A stretch of 64,000 nt of DNA from contig CAYXVZ010000020.1 in assembly GCA_964468345.1 (NCBI GenBank), forward strand, positions 17,766 to 81,765, given 5' to 3'. Shown piece by piece: positions 8,450 to 18,057 of the stretch. The notes below the pieces were generated by a model that saw nothing but the letters and a program-made list of their open reading frames with translations, had not been told where the DNA came from and made no database searches. The translations under genes were made by a program, and so were the position numbers. This stretch comes from DALYLB01 sp964468345 (lineage in GTDB: Bacteria; Acidobacteriota; Blastocatellia; RBC074). Each line of letters opens with the position of its first letter. Position 1 is the first letter of the stretch.

Positions 8450-10990
8450 ATGAATTTCCTCACGACAATCAAACTTCGCACGGCGTTGTGGATCATCGTC
8501 ATTGCCGCCATTTCGACGGCAATGGCGATGACGATCCACCTGCGCGCGCCGGCGCTTGGGCTGGCGGCGCGCGATGCGCTGGTTCGAGCGCGCGGCCCGG
8601 TTGCGCCGCCCGAAGAGGTTGTCCTGATTGCGATCGATGAAGCCAGCATTCAACGGTACGGCCGCTTCCCATGGCCTCGTTCGCTGATGGCCAAAGCGCT
8701 GGACCAGGTCGCGGCCGCGCGTCCCCGAGCAATCGCGCTCAACGTGCTCTATACCGATCCGACGACGGAAACGGAAGACGTCGCGCTGGCGGAAGCGATC
8801 AAGCGGGCCGGGAATGTGGTTGTCGCGGCGCAACTGGTTGAAACGCCCTCGCAGGGAGCGCAATGGCTGCGGCCCCTGACCGCAATCGAATCAGCCGCCG
8901 CGGGCATCGGTCACGGAAACGTATTGACGGATTTCGATGGCGTCGCGCGATCATTGACCTTGCGCGAAGCCGATGATGAGGGGACCGCTTATTGGGCAAT
9001 GACCCTTGAAATCGTGCGCGTCGGCGAGCAGCTTCGAAGGGAGGAAGTCCGGGACGTGCCCGAGGCAATTCGAATTGGATCCCGCACGATCCCGATCGAA
9101 TCGGATTCTCCCACCATGACCTTCGCCCCGCGCCAGCAGCAGGGAGAGGTCCAGACCTTTCGTTCAAGCCAGATGACGATTGATTACGTCGGCCCTGCCG
9201 GCTCATTCGGCAACCAGACGGTCAGCATCGCGGATCTGCTCGATGGAAAGGTTCCAGCCGATCGCTTCAACGGGAAATACGTTCTGATCGGCGTAACGGC
9301 GGCCGCGATGAGCGATCGCGTGGCTTCCCCATTTGCCCGGCAGGTTTCGCAGAATGGATCGCAGGAGGGTTCGACCAGTGGCCCGATGATGACGGGGATC
9401 GAAGTCAGCGCCAACGCCCTGACGACCATTCTCCGCGGAAGATATTACGGAACCGTTTCCGAATTCAGCGCCGTCCTCGTGGCTGTCCTTGTCGCCATTC
9501 TGGTCATCGCGGCGCTATTTCTCGTGCAGGGGGCCTTCGAACTGGCGCGGCAGTTGATTGCGATGCTCGTAATCGCGGGTCTGATCGTCGGGCTGTCGTA
9601 CCTCGCATTTGCGCGAATGATGATTTTTCCGCCCCTGGTTCCCGGGCTGCTTTCCCTGACCATCGCTGCGCCGCTGGCGCTGTTGCTGCGTTCGCTGGTG
9701 TTGAGCGCCAGTCTCGACGAGCGAATCGCAGAGATGGTTGCCGAAAGCGCGCGACTGTCGCCGTTGACAATCGGCACGGAACACACCGGCGAACGATTCG
9801 CATTTTTGCCACGCGGCGCGGCGGAGAAAGCGCGCGCATTGGCGGGCCTGCAAAACCGGCTGATGGCGAGAACCCATTTTGTGGACCGCGCACTGCAGTC
9901 CGTGGAAGACGGCTTGGTGATCGCGGATCTCAATGGCCGCATCGCCTTTGCCAATCCGCGCAGCGCCAGCATCCTGCAACGACCGCAGCGTTCGCTGCTC
10001 GGCAGCAATCTATTCGATCGACTCAACGATGCGGAATTCGGCCCGGAGCGCCTGAATGACGACCAATTGAGCCGCGTCAAGAAAGAGGCGATGAACCGGC
10101 TTTTGCGGGACCGGATCGCGATTGAGCGCGAAATCGTCGTCGATGCGGCGGAGCCACGGTATTACATCCTGCGCATGGCTGCTGTCAGCGATCAGGGCGA
10201 AGCCGAGCCCCTCGGAATCGTGGCCACGCTTTCCGATATCAGCAAACAGCGCGAATTGCAAAAAATGCAGAACGATGTAGTGCAGCTCGTTACGCACGAA
10301 ATGAAAACGCCGTTGACGGCGATCCGGGGAATGAGCGAAGTCCTGATGAAGTTCGACGCCAGCAGCGAAAAGCGCCGCGAGATGAGCGCCACGATCCACG
10401 AGGCCTCGCAGCGCCTGACGCGGATGATCGATGATTATCTCGATCTGACCAGGCTGGAATCCGGCGCGCGCGAACCGCGCATGGCGTTTCATCGCATCGG
10501 GGCCCTGATCGAGACCAATCTGCTTCTGCTCGACCCGATCGCCGCCGAACGCGGCATCCGGCTCAATCGCAATTTCACATCAGATCTGCCTGTCATTCTC
10601 GCGGACGCGGATTTGCTGGCGCGCGCGATCACGAACCTGGTCGCGAATGCAATCAAATACAGTCCGCCGGACACGGTCGTCGAAGTGGCGGCCCGCGCAA
10701 GCGACGAAAATCTTTTTATATCAGTCGCCGATCAGGGCTATGGCATTCCCGAGGAATACCGAACACAGATCTTCGAGAAGTTCTTCCGCGTCCCTCGCGT
10801 CGAAGACGCGGACACCCCCGGCACCGGACTTGGGCTCGCCCTGGTGCGCGAAATTGCCGAACTGCATGGAGGCCGGATTGCGCTCGAAAGCGAAGCAGGC
10901 CGCGGTTCGACCTTTACGCTGCGGCTCCCGCTGAAACGGGAGGCGCAGAAAGCTATTGATACGGGGATGAAACAATCCCCGCAGAGTTAA
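8450..10990 (+). CDS. CHASE2-PAS sensor histidine kinase
   Basis: This 846-residue membrane kinase has an N-terminal TM segment (about 12-30) and an extracytoplasmic CHASE2 sensor domain (about 40-330; VVLIAIDEASIQRYGRFPWP). A cluster of hydrophobic segments follows (about 335-420). A PAS domain lies near 480-600 and a HisKA dimerisation domain carries the phospho-acceptor H616 in THEMKTPL. The HATPase domain has N (NAIKYS), G1 (DQGYGIPE), F (FEKFF) and G2 (GTGLGLA) boxes. The next gene is a sigma54-dependent response regulator, its likely partner. It is a paralog of the kinase at 22040-24556. The CHASE2 ligand is unknown. Confidence 0.9.
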   Translation: MNFLTTIKLRTALWIIVIAAISTAMAMTIHLRAPALGLAARDALVRARGPVAPPEEVVLIAIDEASIQRYGRFPWPRSLMAKALDQVAAARPRAIALNVLYTDPTTETEDVALAEAIKRAGNVVVAAQLVETPSQGAQWLRPLTAIESAAAGIGHGNVLTDFDGVARSLTLREADDEGTAYWAMTLEIVRVGEQLRREEVRDVPEAIRIGSRTIPIESDSPTMTFAPRQQQGEVQTFRSSQMTIDYVGPAGSFGNQTVSIADLLDGKVPADRFNGKYVLIGVTAAAMSDRVASPFARQVSQNGSQEGSTSGPMMTGIEVSANALTTILRGRYYGTVSEFSAVLVAVLVAILVIAALFLVQGAFELARQLIAMLVIAGLIVGLSYLAFARMMIFPPLVPGLLSLTIAAPLALLLRSLVLSASLDERIAEMVAESARLSPLTIGTEHTGERFAFLPRGAAEKARALAGLQNRLMARTHFVDRALQSVEDGLVIADLNGRIAFANPRSASILQRPQRSLLGSNLFDRLNDAEFGPERLNDDQLSRVKKEAMNRLLRDRIAIEREIVVDAAEPRYYILRMAAVSDQGEAEPLGIVATLSDISKQRELQKMQNDVVQLVTHEMKTPLTAIRGMSEVLMKFDASSEKRREMSATIHEASQRLTRMIDDYLDLTRLESGAREPRMAFHRIGALIETNLLLLDPIAAERGIRLNRNFTSDLPVILADADLLARAITNLVANAIKYSPPDTVVEVAARASDENLFISVADQGYGIPEEYRTQIFEKFFRVPRVEDADTPGTGLGLALVREIAELHGGRIALESEAGRGSTFTLRLPLKREAQKAIDTGMKQSPQS

Positions 10991-11180
10991 GCGCCGCGCC
11001 CGGCCTGACACGGTCAACGCTGATGGCGAACAGCGGGGCCATCAGCAATGGCCGCCGGGAATGCGGCGCTCCCCCCGAAATTCCAATGTGCCCTTCCAAA
11101 ACTGGTTTGCATCACCAACAGTGCGACGCGAAGTGCATTGCGCCGTCTGGCATCCACTCCCCCCCCGGAGACAACACGGT

Positions 11181-12650
11181 ATGACACAAACACCGCACAT
11201 TTTGATTGCCGATGATGATCGACTGATTCGAACGACCCTGGAGGCCGGATTGTCGATGTACGGATTTCGCGTCTCCTGCGCTCGCAGCGGCAGCGAAGCT
11301 GTCCGCGAGGCCAATGGAAAGAAATTCGACGGAATCATCAGCGATGTCTACATGGCCGATGGAGACGGTTTGATGGTGCTGCGCGAGCTTCGCACGACAC
11401 AACCTCAAACGCCGATCATCTTGATGACCGCCCAGGGCTCGGTCAATCTGGCCGTGCGCGCGGTCGAAGAAGGCGCCACGGATTTCATCGCGAAGCCTTT
11501 TGAAATCGAAACGCTGGCCGGACTGCTGCATCGGCACTTGAATGCTAGGGCGGAGACGGGGCATACCCAGGTTGAAGGCGCCGACTGGACAGCCGAGCCG
11601 TCGATTGAAGAGGATTTTTCGCGATCCGGTCTGATCGGGCGCAGCGCAAACATGGTGAATGTGTACAAACTGATTGCGCATGCGGCCCGCACCGACGCAA
11701 CGGTGCTGATCTCCGGCGAGTCCGGAACCGGAAAGGAACTGACGGCCCGCGCCATTCATGACTTCAGCGCCCGGCGCAAACAACCTTTTGTCGCGGTCAA
11801 TTGCTCGGGATTGACGGACACGCTTCTCGAATCGGAACTCTTCGGCCATGTCAAAGGCGCGTTCACGGGCGCCAGCGCGGAGCGCGAAGGCCTGTTCGAA
11901 GCGGCCAACGGCGGCACGATCTTTCTCGATGAACTGGCCTCGACCAGTCCGGCGTTTCAAGCCAGCCTGCTGCGCGTGCTTCAGTCCGGCGACGTTCGAC
12001 GCGTCGGCTCCACGCAGATTCGCAACGTCAATGTGCGCGTCATCGGAGCGACCAACGCGCCCCTGCGGGAACTTGCCGAGCAGGGGACCTTCCGATCCGA
12101 CCTGTATTACCGGTTGAGCGTCCTGACCATCGATCTGCCTTCGCTCAAAGATCGCAAGGGCGATGTGGAACTGCTGGCACAGCACTTCCTCAGGCTCCTG
12201 GGCGGCGATCAGGCAGCGGGACGCCTCACGCGCGAAGCGCTCGATGCGCTGCGGGAGTATTCTTTCCCCGGCAATGTTCGCGAGTTGGAAAACGCATTGA
12301 CTCGGGCCGTCGCTCTGGCCGGCAACGGTCCGATCACCGTCGATTGCCTGCCTCCTCACCTGTATTCCACTTTCACGGCCAACGCAGCGGTATCGCCCGC
12401 GGCGAAGGACAAAGAATCCCTGATCAATGACTGGCCTACATTGGATGAACTGCAACGACGCTATCTTGCGCTCGCTCTCGATAAGGTCCACGGCAACCGC
12501 CAACATGCCGCGGACCTGCTCGGCATCACCCGCCGAACCATTCAACGACTGATCGCCCGCTACAATCTCAACGCCCTTCACGACGTGGGACCCCTTGAAA
12601 ATGAAACAGAATTTGAAGAGGAAGCCGACTCGGTGGAGGAGACGGGATGA
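11181..12650 (+). CDS. Sigma54-dependent response regulator (NtrC family)
   Basis: This 489-residue regulator has a receiver domain (1-120; acidic DDD, phospho-acceptor D55 in SDVYM, K in AKPF). An AAA+ sigma54-activation domain follows with Walker A GESGTGKE (179-186), the sigma54-contacting GAFTGA loop and Walker B GTIFLDEL. A Fis-type helix-turn-helix closes the protein (RQHAADLLGITRRTIQRL). I chose the ATG at 11181 because CCGGAG lies about 10 nt upstream and the receiver starts immediately after it. A longer in-frame start at 11061 would add 40 non-homologous residues. It probably receives phosphate from the upstream CHASE2 kinase and overlaps the next gene by 4 nt. Confidence 0.9.
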   Translation: MTQTPHILIADDDRLIRTTLEAGLSMYGFRVSCARSGSEAVREANGKKFDGIISDVYMADGDGLMVLRELRTTQPQTPIILMTAQGSVNLAVRAVEEGATDFIAKPFEIETLAGLLHRHLNARAETGHTQVEGADWTAEPSIEEDFSRSGLIGRSANMVNVYKLIAHAARTDATVLISGESGTGKELTARAIHDFSARRKQPFVAVNCSGLTDTLLESELFGHVKGAFTGASAEREGLFEAANGGTIFLDELASTSPAFQASLLRVLQSGDVRRVGSTQIRNVNVRVIGATNAPLRELAEQGTFRSDLYYRLSVLTIDLPSLKDRKGDVELLAQHFLRLLGGDQAAGRLTREALDALREYSFPGNVRELENALTRAVALAGNGPITVDCLPPHLYSTFTANAAVSPAAKDKESLINDWPTLDELQRRYLALALDKVHGNRQHAADLLGITRRTIQRLIARYNLNALHDVGPLENETEFEEEADSVEETG

Positions 12651-14755
12651 TTTGCTGTAACGATGCCCCACGGCATCAGAATAAAAAGTGTTTTATTCGA
12701 CTGTTGCTGTTTATCGCGGCGATTCCCTGGCTCGGAACCACCGCCTTCGCGCAACTGGTCGAAGCTCAAATTAAAAGCGTCAAGGGGTCCGCCGTGCGAT
12801 TTAACAAAAACACGGCCTTCACCCTGGCGCGCGGAGACGTGCTTGCGCCCGGCGATGAGATTGACACCCGGGCCGACGGCCGAGTCGTGATCGGATTGAA
12901 TGACGGCAGCGTCGTCACGGTGCAACCGAATACGCATATCGTCATCAACAATTATCGAACCGCGAATTCGTGGCGCGATCTGTTCAAGGTCGTGCTGGGC
13001 AAAGTGCGCGTCAAAATCCATCATGTTGTCGGGAAACCCAATCCATACCGCGTCAACAGCCCGACGGCGTCGATTCTCGTGCGCGGCACGGAATTCGGCG
13101 TGCAGGTCGAGGCCACGGGCGAAACGCGCGTGGTCGTGTATGAGGGCCTGGTCGAAGTGGAGAGCCTGAGCGATCCGCGGAGACGGGCTTTTGTTCCGCC
13201 GGGCGGCGGCGTCCTGGTTCGATTCAATGAAGACCTGCGCTTTTTCACGCCGGGACCGGGCAGCGAAATCTCGGATCGAAATAACGCGCAGAACGGTGCA
13301 GGACTGCGCAGAAACCTGCTGGCGGATCAATATGCCAACGCCGGCATCAGCGCCAGCAGTTCGATCCGCGCATTTTTGGCCAGCGATTATGAGAGGTATA
13401 TCGACAGCATCGTCGAACCGGGCCAATCGCCTTTGTTCAGCCGCTTTCTCGCCATTCCCGATTCGCATTTCGACAGTCTGAGCAATCCGGCGTACTCGAC
13501 GGAATTCAACTCCATGGAAGGCCGGCTTTGGCTGCTTCCCTCGTTGAGTTCGCGGCGGGGAGTTGCAACCGGATTCGATGTTTCGAACGTTTCGCCGCTC
13601 AATCCGCAGGATGCCGGCGGCTTGATGCAGAGCACGATGTTCATCCCGATGGATGGCGGACGCCTGGTCGTTGGCGGGGGGCTTTCGCTCTCCGGCAGCA
13701 GGCTGCAATCGCTGACCGAAACCTCCGTCATCAGTCCTCCCATTCCTCCGTTTTACCCGGATGGAGTGCTGGGCGTCCGGAGCGCGGGCAGTTCGACTCA
13801 AATGACTTCGCTCTCAGCCACCATGATGACAGCGCGACGGTTCGGGGTGGAAGGCCGCACGAGCCTGGGCGTGAGCGTCGATTTTTTCAGCGGCGGCGGG
13901 GCGCTGCGGGGACAAACGTCGCTTCAGAACAATGCCGGCCTGAGCGCGGTCGAAAAACTCGAAGCGGGATCGGATGTCAATCGCACGCGCTTCGAAACCG
14001 GCCTGACGCATCAGTTCCGAAACGGGCATAAACTCGGCCTGTTTTACCGGCACGGCATGGCCGACGCGGAAGATCAGGATCGTTCGCGCCAGTTCAATGG
14101 ACTTCCGCTTTCCCTCGATTGGGTGAGTTATGAGAGCCGGTCCTCGGAAGTCGGTTTCCGCCTCCGCGGGGCGTTGACCCGACGGCTTTATTATGGGCTG
14201 GAAGGATCGTGGATCAATGTCGGTATCAAGGAAAAGATTCGCCGCGCCGTTATTGTGGATGCTTCCGCGCAGGAAACCATTTCCCGTGGCGCGATCGGCG
14301 CGGGCATCGCGTTCAGTCCATGGAAGAGGGCGATCTTCAGCGCGGATTTCAATGTGGGGAAATCATGGATCAATGAAAAATACTACGAGGACGAGACAGG
14401 AAACCTGCTGCAGGACGAACGGCAGCAGACTTTTTTCCTCTCTCCGCACGTGGGTTTTCAAACCGATGTCTGGCGGCAATTCTTTGTGAACGTCTCCATG
14501 CTGGGCGTCAGGCAAACGGGCAAGGTCGATTTGAGCCTCTTTCCTGACCGCTTCGACCGGCGGCTGACAAGTTTCGGCCTTATCGAGGCGGATGGCCGGA
14601 CTCTGCTGCGACAGCTCAGTTCCTTCTCCGATTTCGGGGCGGGGTGGCGTTTCAACCCCAACCTGCTGGCGGAATACATTTATTCCGTGAACCGGGATCT
14701 GGGACCGCCGCGGCACATTTTCCTCCTGCGCTACACTTTCAAACGCGAGAAATAG
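12647..14755 (+). CDS. FecR-domain protein with C-terminal beta-barrel-like region
   Basis: This 702-residue secreted protein starts in an ATGA overlap with the sigma54 regulator gene, implying translational coupling. A signal peptide (cleavage near AFA-Q36) precedes a FecR domain (about 50-185; GDEIDTRADGRVVIGLNDGS, then NSPTASILVRGTEFGVQVE). The remaining roughly 500 residues are rich in alternating beta-strand patterns and end in an aromatic, hydrophobic strand (FLLRYTF), suggesting an outer-membrane barrel. Classical FecR is an inner-membrane anti-sigma regulator. This version has no cytoplasmic part and no FecI partner nearby, so it may be an envelope sensor or structural protein linked to the CHASE2 kinase. 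Confidence 0.8.
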   Translation: MICCNDAPRHQNKKCFIRLLLFIAAIPWLGTTAFAQLVEAQIKSVKGSAVRFNKNTAFTLARGDVLAPGDEIDTRADGRVVIGLNDGSVVTVQPNTHIVINNYRTANSWRDLFKVVLGKVRVKIHHVVGKPNPYRVNSPTASILVRGTEFGVQVEATGETRVVVYEGLVEVESLSDPRRRAFVPPGGGVLVRFNEDLRFFTPGPGSEISDRNNAQNGAGLRRNLLADQYANAGISASSSIRAFLASDYERYIDSIVEPGQSPLFSRFLAIPDSHFDSLSNPAYSTEFNSMEGRLWLLPSLSSRRGVATGFDVSNVSPLNPQDAGGLMQSTMFIPMDGGRLVVGGGLSLSGSRLQSLTETSVISPPIPPFYPDGVLGVRSAGSSTQMTSLSATMMTARRFGVEGRTSLGVSVDFFSGGGALRGQTSLQNNAGLSAVEKLEAGSDVNRTRFETGLTHQFRNGHKLGLFYRHGMADAEDQDRSRQFNGLPLSLDWVSYESRSSEVGFRLRGALTRRLYYGLEGSWINVGIKEKIRRAVIVDASAQETISRGAIGAGIAFSPWKRAIFSADFNVGKSWINEKYYEDETGNLLQDERQQTFFLSPHVGFQTDVWRQFFVNVSMLGVRQTGKVDLSLFPDRFDRRLTSFGLIEADGRTLLRQLSSFSDFGAGWRFNPNLLAEYIYSVNRDLGPPRHIFLLRYTFKREK

Positions 14756-14778
14756 TAGGATACGAGGCATCGATTTTT

Positions 14779-14857
14779 CCCGCGAAGAGACACAATGCAT
14801 TACGAAGAAGGTCGAGAGAACATCTTCCTTCTTCGCGCGGTCTTGTGTCTTCGCGGG
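14779..14857 (+). terminator. Intrinsic terminator-like inverted repeat
   Basis: The arm 14779-14795 (cccgcgaagagacacaa) pairs with 14843-14857 apart from a 2-nt bulge, and an inner cgaagaag/cttcttcg helix extends it. A TTGTTTTTTC run follows at 14861-14870. It ends the kinase-regulator-FecR unit. The sequence resembles the cacgaagaaacgaag repeat family at 42645 and 48591. Confidence 0.65.
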
Positions 14858-14894
14858 TAATTGTTTTTTCTTCGAAACCGCCAGGAGGAATCCC

Positions 14895-15341
14895 ATGAAA
14901 CTTTCGATGCTGCTCGCGGTCGTTTTCCTGCTGCCCGCGACGACTCCCGTGCAAACCGGAAACAAGGATGAAGCCGCCGTTCGTGATATCGTGCGCCAGT
15001 ATGTCGATGCGCGGGAGAAAATCGACGCGAAAGCGGTCGAAGCGCTTTTCACGGCCGATGCCGATCAGTTGGTTTCTTCAGGAGAATGGAGAAAGGGCCG
15101 CGAGGCCGTCGTAAAGGGCGCAATGGCGAGTTCGCGCAGCACGGGCGGCAAACGCGCAATCACCGTGGAGTCGGTGCGAATGATTTCCTCTGATGTCGCC
15201 ATCGCGGACGGCCGATATGAATTGACGGGAATGGCCGATGGCGGCAACCGCAGCATGTGGGCCACATTGATCCTGAAGCGAACGGAAAGCGGTTGGCGCA
15301 TCACCGCCATACGAAATATGCTTCCCGCGCCGGCTCGCTAA
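14895..15341 (+). CDS. Secreted SnoaL/DUF4440-like protein
   Basis: This 148-residue protein has a signal peptide (MKLSMLLAVVFLLPATTPV) and then an NTF2-like cone-fold domain. That domain shows a helical DEAAVRDIVRQYVDAREKID start, VEALFTADADQLVSSGEWRKGREAV, and closing strands RSMWATLILKRTESGWRITAIRNM. This is the pattern of the SgcJ/EcaC and DUF4440 group, whose members are mostly of unknown function. AGGAGG sits about 7 nt before the ATG. It follows a terminator-like repeat and is probably transcribed on its own. Confidence 0.75.
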   Translation: MKLSMLLAVVFLLPATTPVQTGNKDEAAVRDIVRQYVDAREKIDAKAVEALFTADADQLVSSGEWRKGREAVVKGAMASSRSTGGKRAITVESVRMISSDVAIADGRYELTGMADGGNRSMWATLILKRTESGWRITAIRNMLPAPAR

Positions 15342-15490
15342 AATTATTTTCCCTCGCCTCGTTCGACAGCGGATAGCGCCTGGTCTACAATTTGCGGCAA
15401 CGGCAAATTTCAACACAGGACAGGGAGGGTTCAATCATCTCTCGCAGATCCGAACAACGCGTCCAATTTTCACCGGGCATTTCCAAAAGG

Positions 15491-16450
15491 ATGGTGCGAC
15501 GGGATTTTTGTTTTCTGGCCTTCGCGCTCAGCCTGTGCTGCCTGCCGGTCTTCCGTGGCTTTGCCTGGCAGGATCCGGCGGGTCGGACAGTGGTTATCCT
15601 TGAGAAGAAGCAGGCATCGCCTTCTGAACTCGCCGCGATGGACATTCCCGCTTTATTGCAGGAGTGCGATCGCAATGGGGCGGCGATGCACCAGCAATTG
15701 CCCGAATACACATATCTGCAAACGCGGCGGACGCGCGAATATGCTTCCCGCGGAAAGCTTGTCGAGGCCACGAGCACCTATGAGGCTTATCCGGTAATCA
15801 TCCTGGGACAGCATCGTCACATCATCAGCCTGATCAGTGAAAACGGCATTCCCATTCCGGCCAAAGAACTCGAAAAGGAACGTCAGCAGACGGCCCGCGA
15901 AATGGAAGCCGCCGAGCGAGAAAATGCCGCCTCGATGAAACCGGAGGCGCTGCCCCGCGAGAGATATATCACGGCCGGAATCGGGCTGAATGATGCGGGG
16001 GAAGGCGTCTGGGTCGGCGTTTCGCAATTTCTTCGCACTTGCCGCTTCACCAATCCGCAAAACGAGCGCTACTTCGATCGGCAGATGATCACGATGGAGT
16101 TTTCATCCTGCGACAAGACGTCGCTTCCTGCCCGTGAAAAATATCTGCTAAAGATGAAAGGAAAGATCTGGGTCGATGCGAACGAGAAAGTGATCGCCCG
16201 ACTTGAGGCCCGGCCCATCGATTCAAAGACGCCGTCTCCGGAGTTCTCCGGCGAAGAAGTCATTGTCTATGAGCAGATGCGACTGCCCGACGGGCTCTGG
16301 GTCCCCCGGCGTATTCGCCTGAATGCAATCGGAAAAAGCGGTCTATTCAATGGCACGGACAAAGACATGACGTTTGAGTTCGCGCAATATCAGCATTTCA
16401 TGACAGAAGTCAAAGACCTGCAGCAATCGACGATGAAACCTCGCCCGTGA
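15491..16450 (+). CDS. Secreted protein of unknown function
   Basis: I do not recognise this 319-residue protein. It starts MVRRDFCFLAFALSLCCLPV, a signal peptide with cleavage near FAW-Q. The mature part begins with a helical region containing a short charged stretch (KELEKERQQTAREMEAAERE, about 150-170). It continues as a beta-rich domain with LKMKGKIWVDANEKVIARLEARP and RLPDGLWVPRRIRLNAIGKS, which recall LolA/outer-membrane-lipoprotein-sorting-like curved sheets seen in many acidobacterial secreted proteins. That resemblance is impression only. The start is the first ATG followed by a good signal peptide; an upstream ATG at 15392 is possible. A bidirectional terminator follows. Confidence 0.65.
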   Translation: MVRRDFCFLAFALSLCCLPVFRGFAWQDPAGRTVVILEKKQASPSELAAMDIPALLQECDRNGAAMHQQLPEYTYLQTRRTREYASRGKLVEATSTYEAYPVIILGQHRHIISLISENGIPIPAKELEKERQQTAREMEAAERENAASMKPEALPRERYITAGIGLNDAGEGVWVGVSQFLRTCRFTNPQNERYFDRQMITMEFSSCDKTSLPAREKYLLKMKGKIWVDANEKVIARLEARPIDSKTPSPEFSGEEVIVYEQMRLPDGLWVPRRIRLNAIGKSGLFNGTDKDMTFEFAQYQHFMTEVKDLQQSTMKPRP

Positions 16451-16473
16451 TTCCCCGCTGAAATGAATACAAG

Positions 16474-16515
16474 AAAAGGCGCCGGTCGTTCAAAAACCGG
16501 CGCCTTTTGTTTTTT
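16474..16515. terminator. Bidirectional intrinsic terminator
   Basis: The stem aaaaggcgccggt (16474-16486) / accggcgcctttt (16496-16508) is perfect, with a 9-nt loop, an A-run on the left and TTTTGTTTTTT on the right. It serves the convergent genes ending at 16450 (+) and 16537 (-). Confidence 0.9.
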
Positions 16516-16536
16516 CAGCCGATGAGTCTTTTAGGA

Positions 16537-16986
16537 TTATCGTCCGCTCGTGGCGATGACGACTTCTTCGACGGGCTGAATCAGATTCTGCGTGATGGTG
16601 TCGCGCTTCTTGGAAGCCTCGCGCTCGGCTTTGGACTTCGGAAGTTCGATGCCCTGTCCGCTCGTTCCGTCATACACGTTGCGGAGGAAATACTGATCGC
16701 CATAGCGGCTGAACACCAGACGGGCATTCGCCTGATTCGCGCGATCGGTAATATTGATCGAATTGAAATTGACGACATCGTTGTCATCCAGATTTCGAAT
16801 CATGGCTCCCATCGTGGTTTTGAATTGATCGACGGAATATTTCCCTGCCTTCATCTGTTTGCTGCCGACGTTGAAATCGAAAGGAACCGTAACTCGAACC
16901 CGGCTGTTGAGACCCGCAAAACCGATGATGGCCATCGGAACGAGAAGTGCCAAAGTGGCGACGACGGTCAATACCTGCTTCTTCAT
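16537..16986 (-). CDS. Small secreted protein of the VPFDF/AGKY type
   Basis: This protein of about 149 residues has a signal peptide (MKKQVLTVVATLALLVPMAI) and then a compact beta-rich domain: RVRVTVPFDFNVGSKQMKAGKYSV, a central FSRYGDQYFLRNVYD, and a charged C-terminal helix (ELPKSKAEREASKKRD). The P-F-x-x-x-x-G ... G-x-Y pattern is shared with the next gene (17510), so the two are distant paralogs. I know this pattern from uncharacterised acidobacterial envelope proteins but not a function. The start is uncertain: ATG at 16986 has GGAG 9 nt upstream, ATG at 16992 only 3 nt; longer starts exist up to 17031. Confidence 0.7.
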   Translation of the reverse strand: MKKQVLTVVATLALLVPMAIIGFAGLNSRVRVTVPFDFNVGSKQMKAGKYSVDQFKTTMGAMIRNLDDNDVVNFNSINITDRANQANARLVFSRYGDQYFLRNVYDGTSGQGIELPKSKAEREASKKRDTITQNLIQPVEEVVIATSGR

Positions 16987-17509
16987 ACGCATATTCTCCA
17001 TTCTGTTTCTATTCTGTTTATGCATTCGCAACGGTTTGCCTGTTTTTCATTTCTGTAGCTGTACCGTGTTTCAGCGAATGCTACCTCCGTTGAACGCTGC
17101 CTGAGCGTTCACTCTCCTTTGTCCGGACCGATCATTCGGCTCTCTGCCTGCCTTTCGGGCATTGTGGTTCTTCCTTGCAGGAGCGACATTGTTTGTCATC
17201 CGCGACTGTCAACATTACGCAAGGTTCTGCGGGGTTGTTTCAACTTCAGAAATTTTTCTTTTGTGCCAATCGAAATAAAGTTTACGCAAAGAAATGGCTT
17301 CAAAATTTTTTGAAGCCCGCTACGGTTTCAGAGATCCAGCTTCGATAACACAATGTTCGTAGGCATCAGAACGGGAATGGGAATTGCAGTTTTCCTTATA
17401 TAAGGAGGCGAAACGGCTGCTTGTCTGTATTTGAGGAAGGCAAGCAGGAGAACATTCTTTTGGAATGGAAGGAATGTTTTTCAAAAAAACAGGAAAGGGA
17501 GGAACAAAA
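16987..17509. other. Divergent intergenic region 16987-17509
   Basis: This carries the promoters of two divergent small secreted protein genes. A short inverted repeat gaacgct/agcgttc lies at 17092-17110, and a perfect palindromic hairpin with an A/T-rich centre at 17296-17317 (ggcttcaaaa/ttttttgaagcc). A weak -24/-12-like sequence with exact GG-N10-GC spacing lies at 17406-17422 (+), 88 nt before the gene at 17510. No gene is credible here. Confidence 0.4.
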
Positions 17510-18055
17510 ATGAAAAAAACACTCTTCAAGGCGCTTCTGATCGCGCCGATGATGGTGATGGCCCTGATGACGATCTTCGTGTATGGGCAGTTGCAAAAGC
17601 GCGTGGACTTTTCCATCAGCGCACCTTTCGCGCTTCGGATGGGTGAGTACATTTTGCCGCCGGGAAACTATGTATTGCGGCAGGTACTGCAAAACGATCT
17701 GAACCTGTTCGCGCTTCATCCAGGCGACTTGACGCAGGAGCCGATTGCAATGATCCGAACGACAAGGATCGACTTTCAGTCGACAAACAATTATCCGGAT
17801 GACACGCGATTGTTCATCGAACTCGATGAAGCGAGTCAGGACAGTCATCCGGTCGTTCAGGGCTGGACGATTCCCGGTATGGACGGATGGGAGGTCATCA
17901 GTGTCGTGGAGAAAAAATCCGGCATGCTGAAGAAGGTGGATGGCGATACGGCCGGGAATGACAGGTACAAACTGGATCAAAAGAAGCTCAGTAACACGAA
18001 ATACAGCGATAACGACCGCCGCCGCAAGATTCAGTTCAAGCGAATGGATAATTAA
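17510..18055 (+). CDS. Small secreted protein, paralog of the 16537 gene
   Basis: This 181-residue protein has an excellent ribosome site (GGGAGG 8 nt before the ATG) and a signal peptide (MKKTLFKALLIAPMMVMALMTIFVYG). The mature part reads RVDFSISAPFALRMGEYILPPGNYVLRQV, matching the P-F ... G-x-Y pattern of the divergently transcribed neighbour. Its C-terminal third is highly charged (KLDQKKLSNTKYSDNDRRRK) and probably disordered. Function is unknown. An upstream in-frame ATG at 17465 lacks a good ribosome site and would put a charged tail before the signal peptide. Confidence 0.75.
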   Translation: MKKTLFKALLIAPMMVMALMTIFVYGQLQKRVDFSISAPFALRMGEYILPPGNYVLRQVLQNDLNLFALHPGDLTQEPIAMIRTTRIDFQSTNNYPDDTRLFIELDEASQDSHPVVQGWTIPGMDGWEVISVVEKKSGMLKKVDGDTAGNDRYKLDQKKLSNTKYSDNDRRRKIQFKRMDN

Positions 18056-18057
18056 AT

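Noticed and set aside
11112..12671. 519-codon minus-strand frame opposite the sigma54 regulator
   Set aside because: It is antisense to a gene with intact Walker A, GAFTGA and HTH motifs; no features of its own.
12578..13801. 407-codon minus-strand frame across the sigma54 regulator end and FecR gene
   Set aside because: It overlaps two well-supported plus-strand genes and has no family motif; high G+C third positions create such shadows.
17260..17275. Sigma54 promoter for the 16537 gene (TGGCACAAAAG on the minus strand)
   Set aside because: The -24 box is good but no GC occurs at the -12 position.
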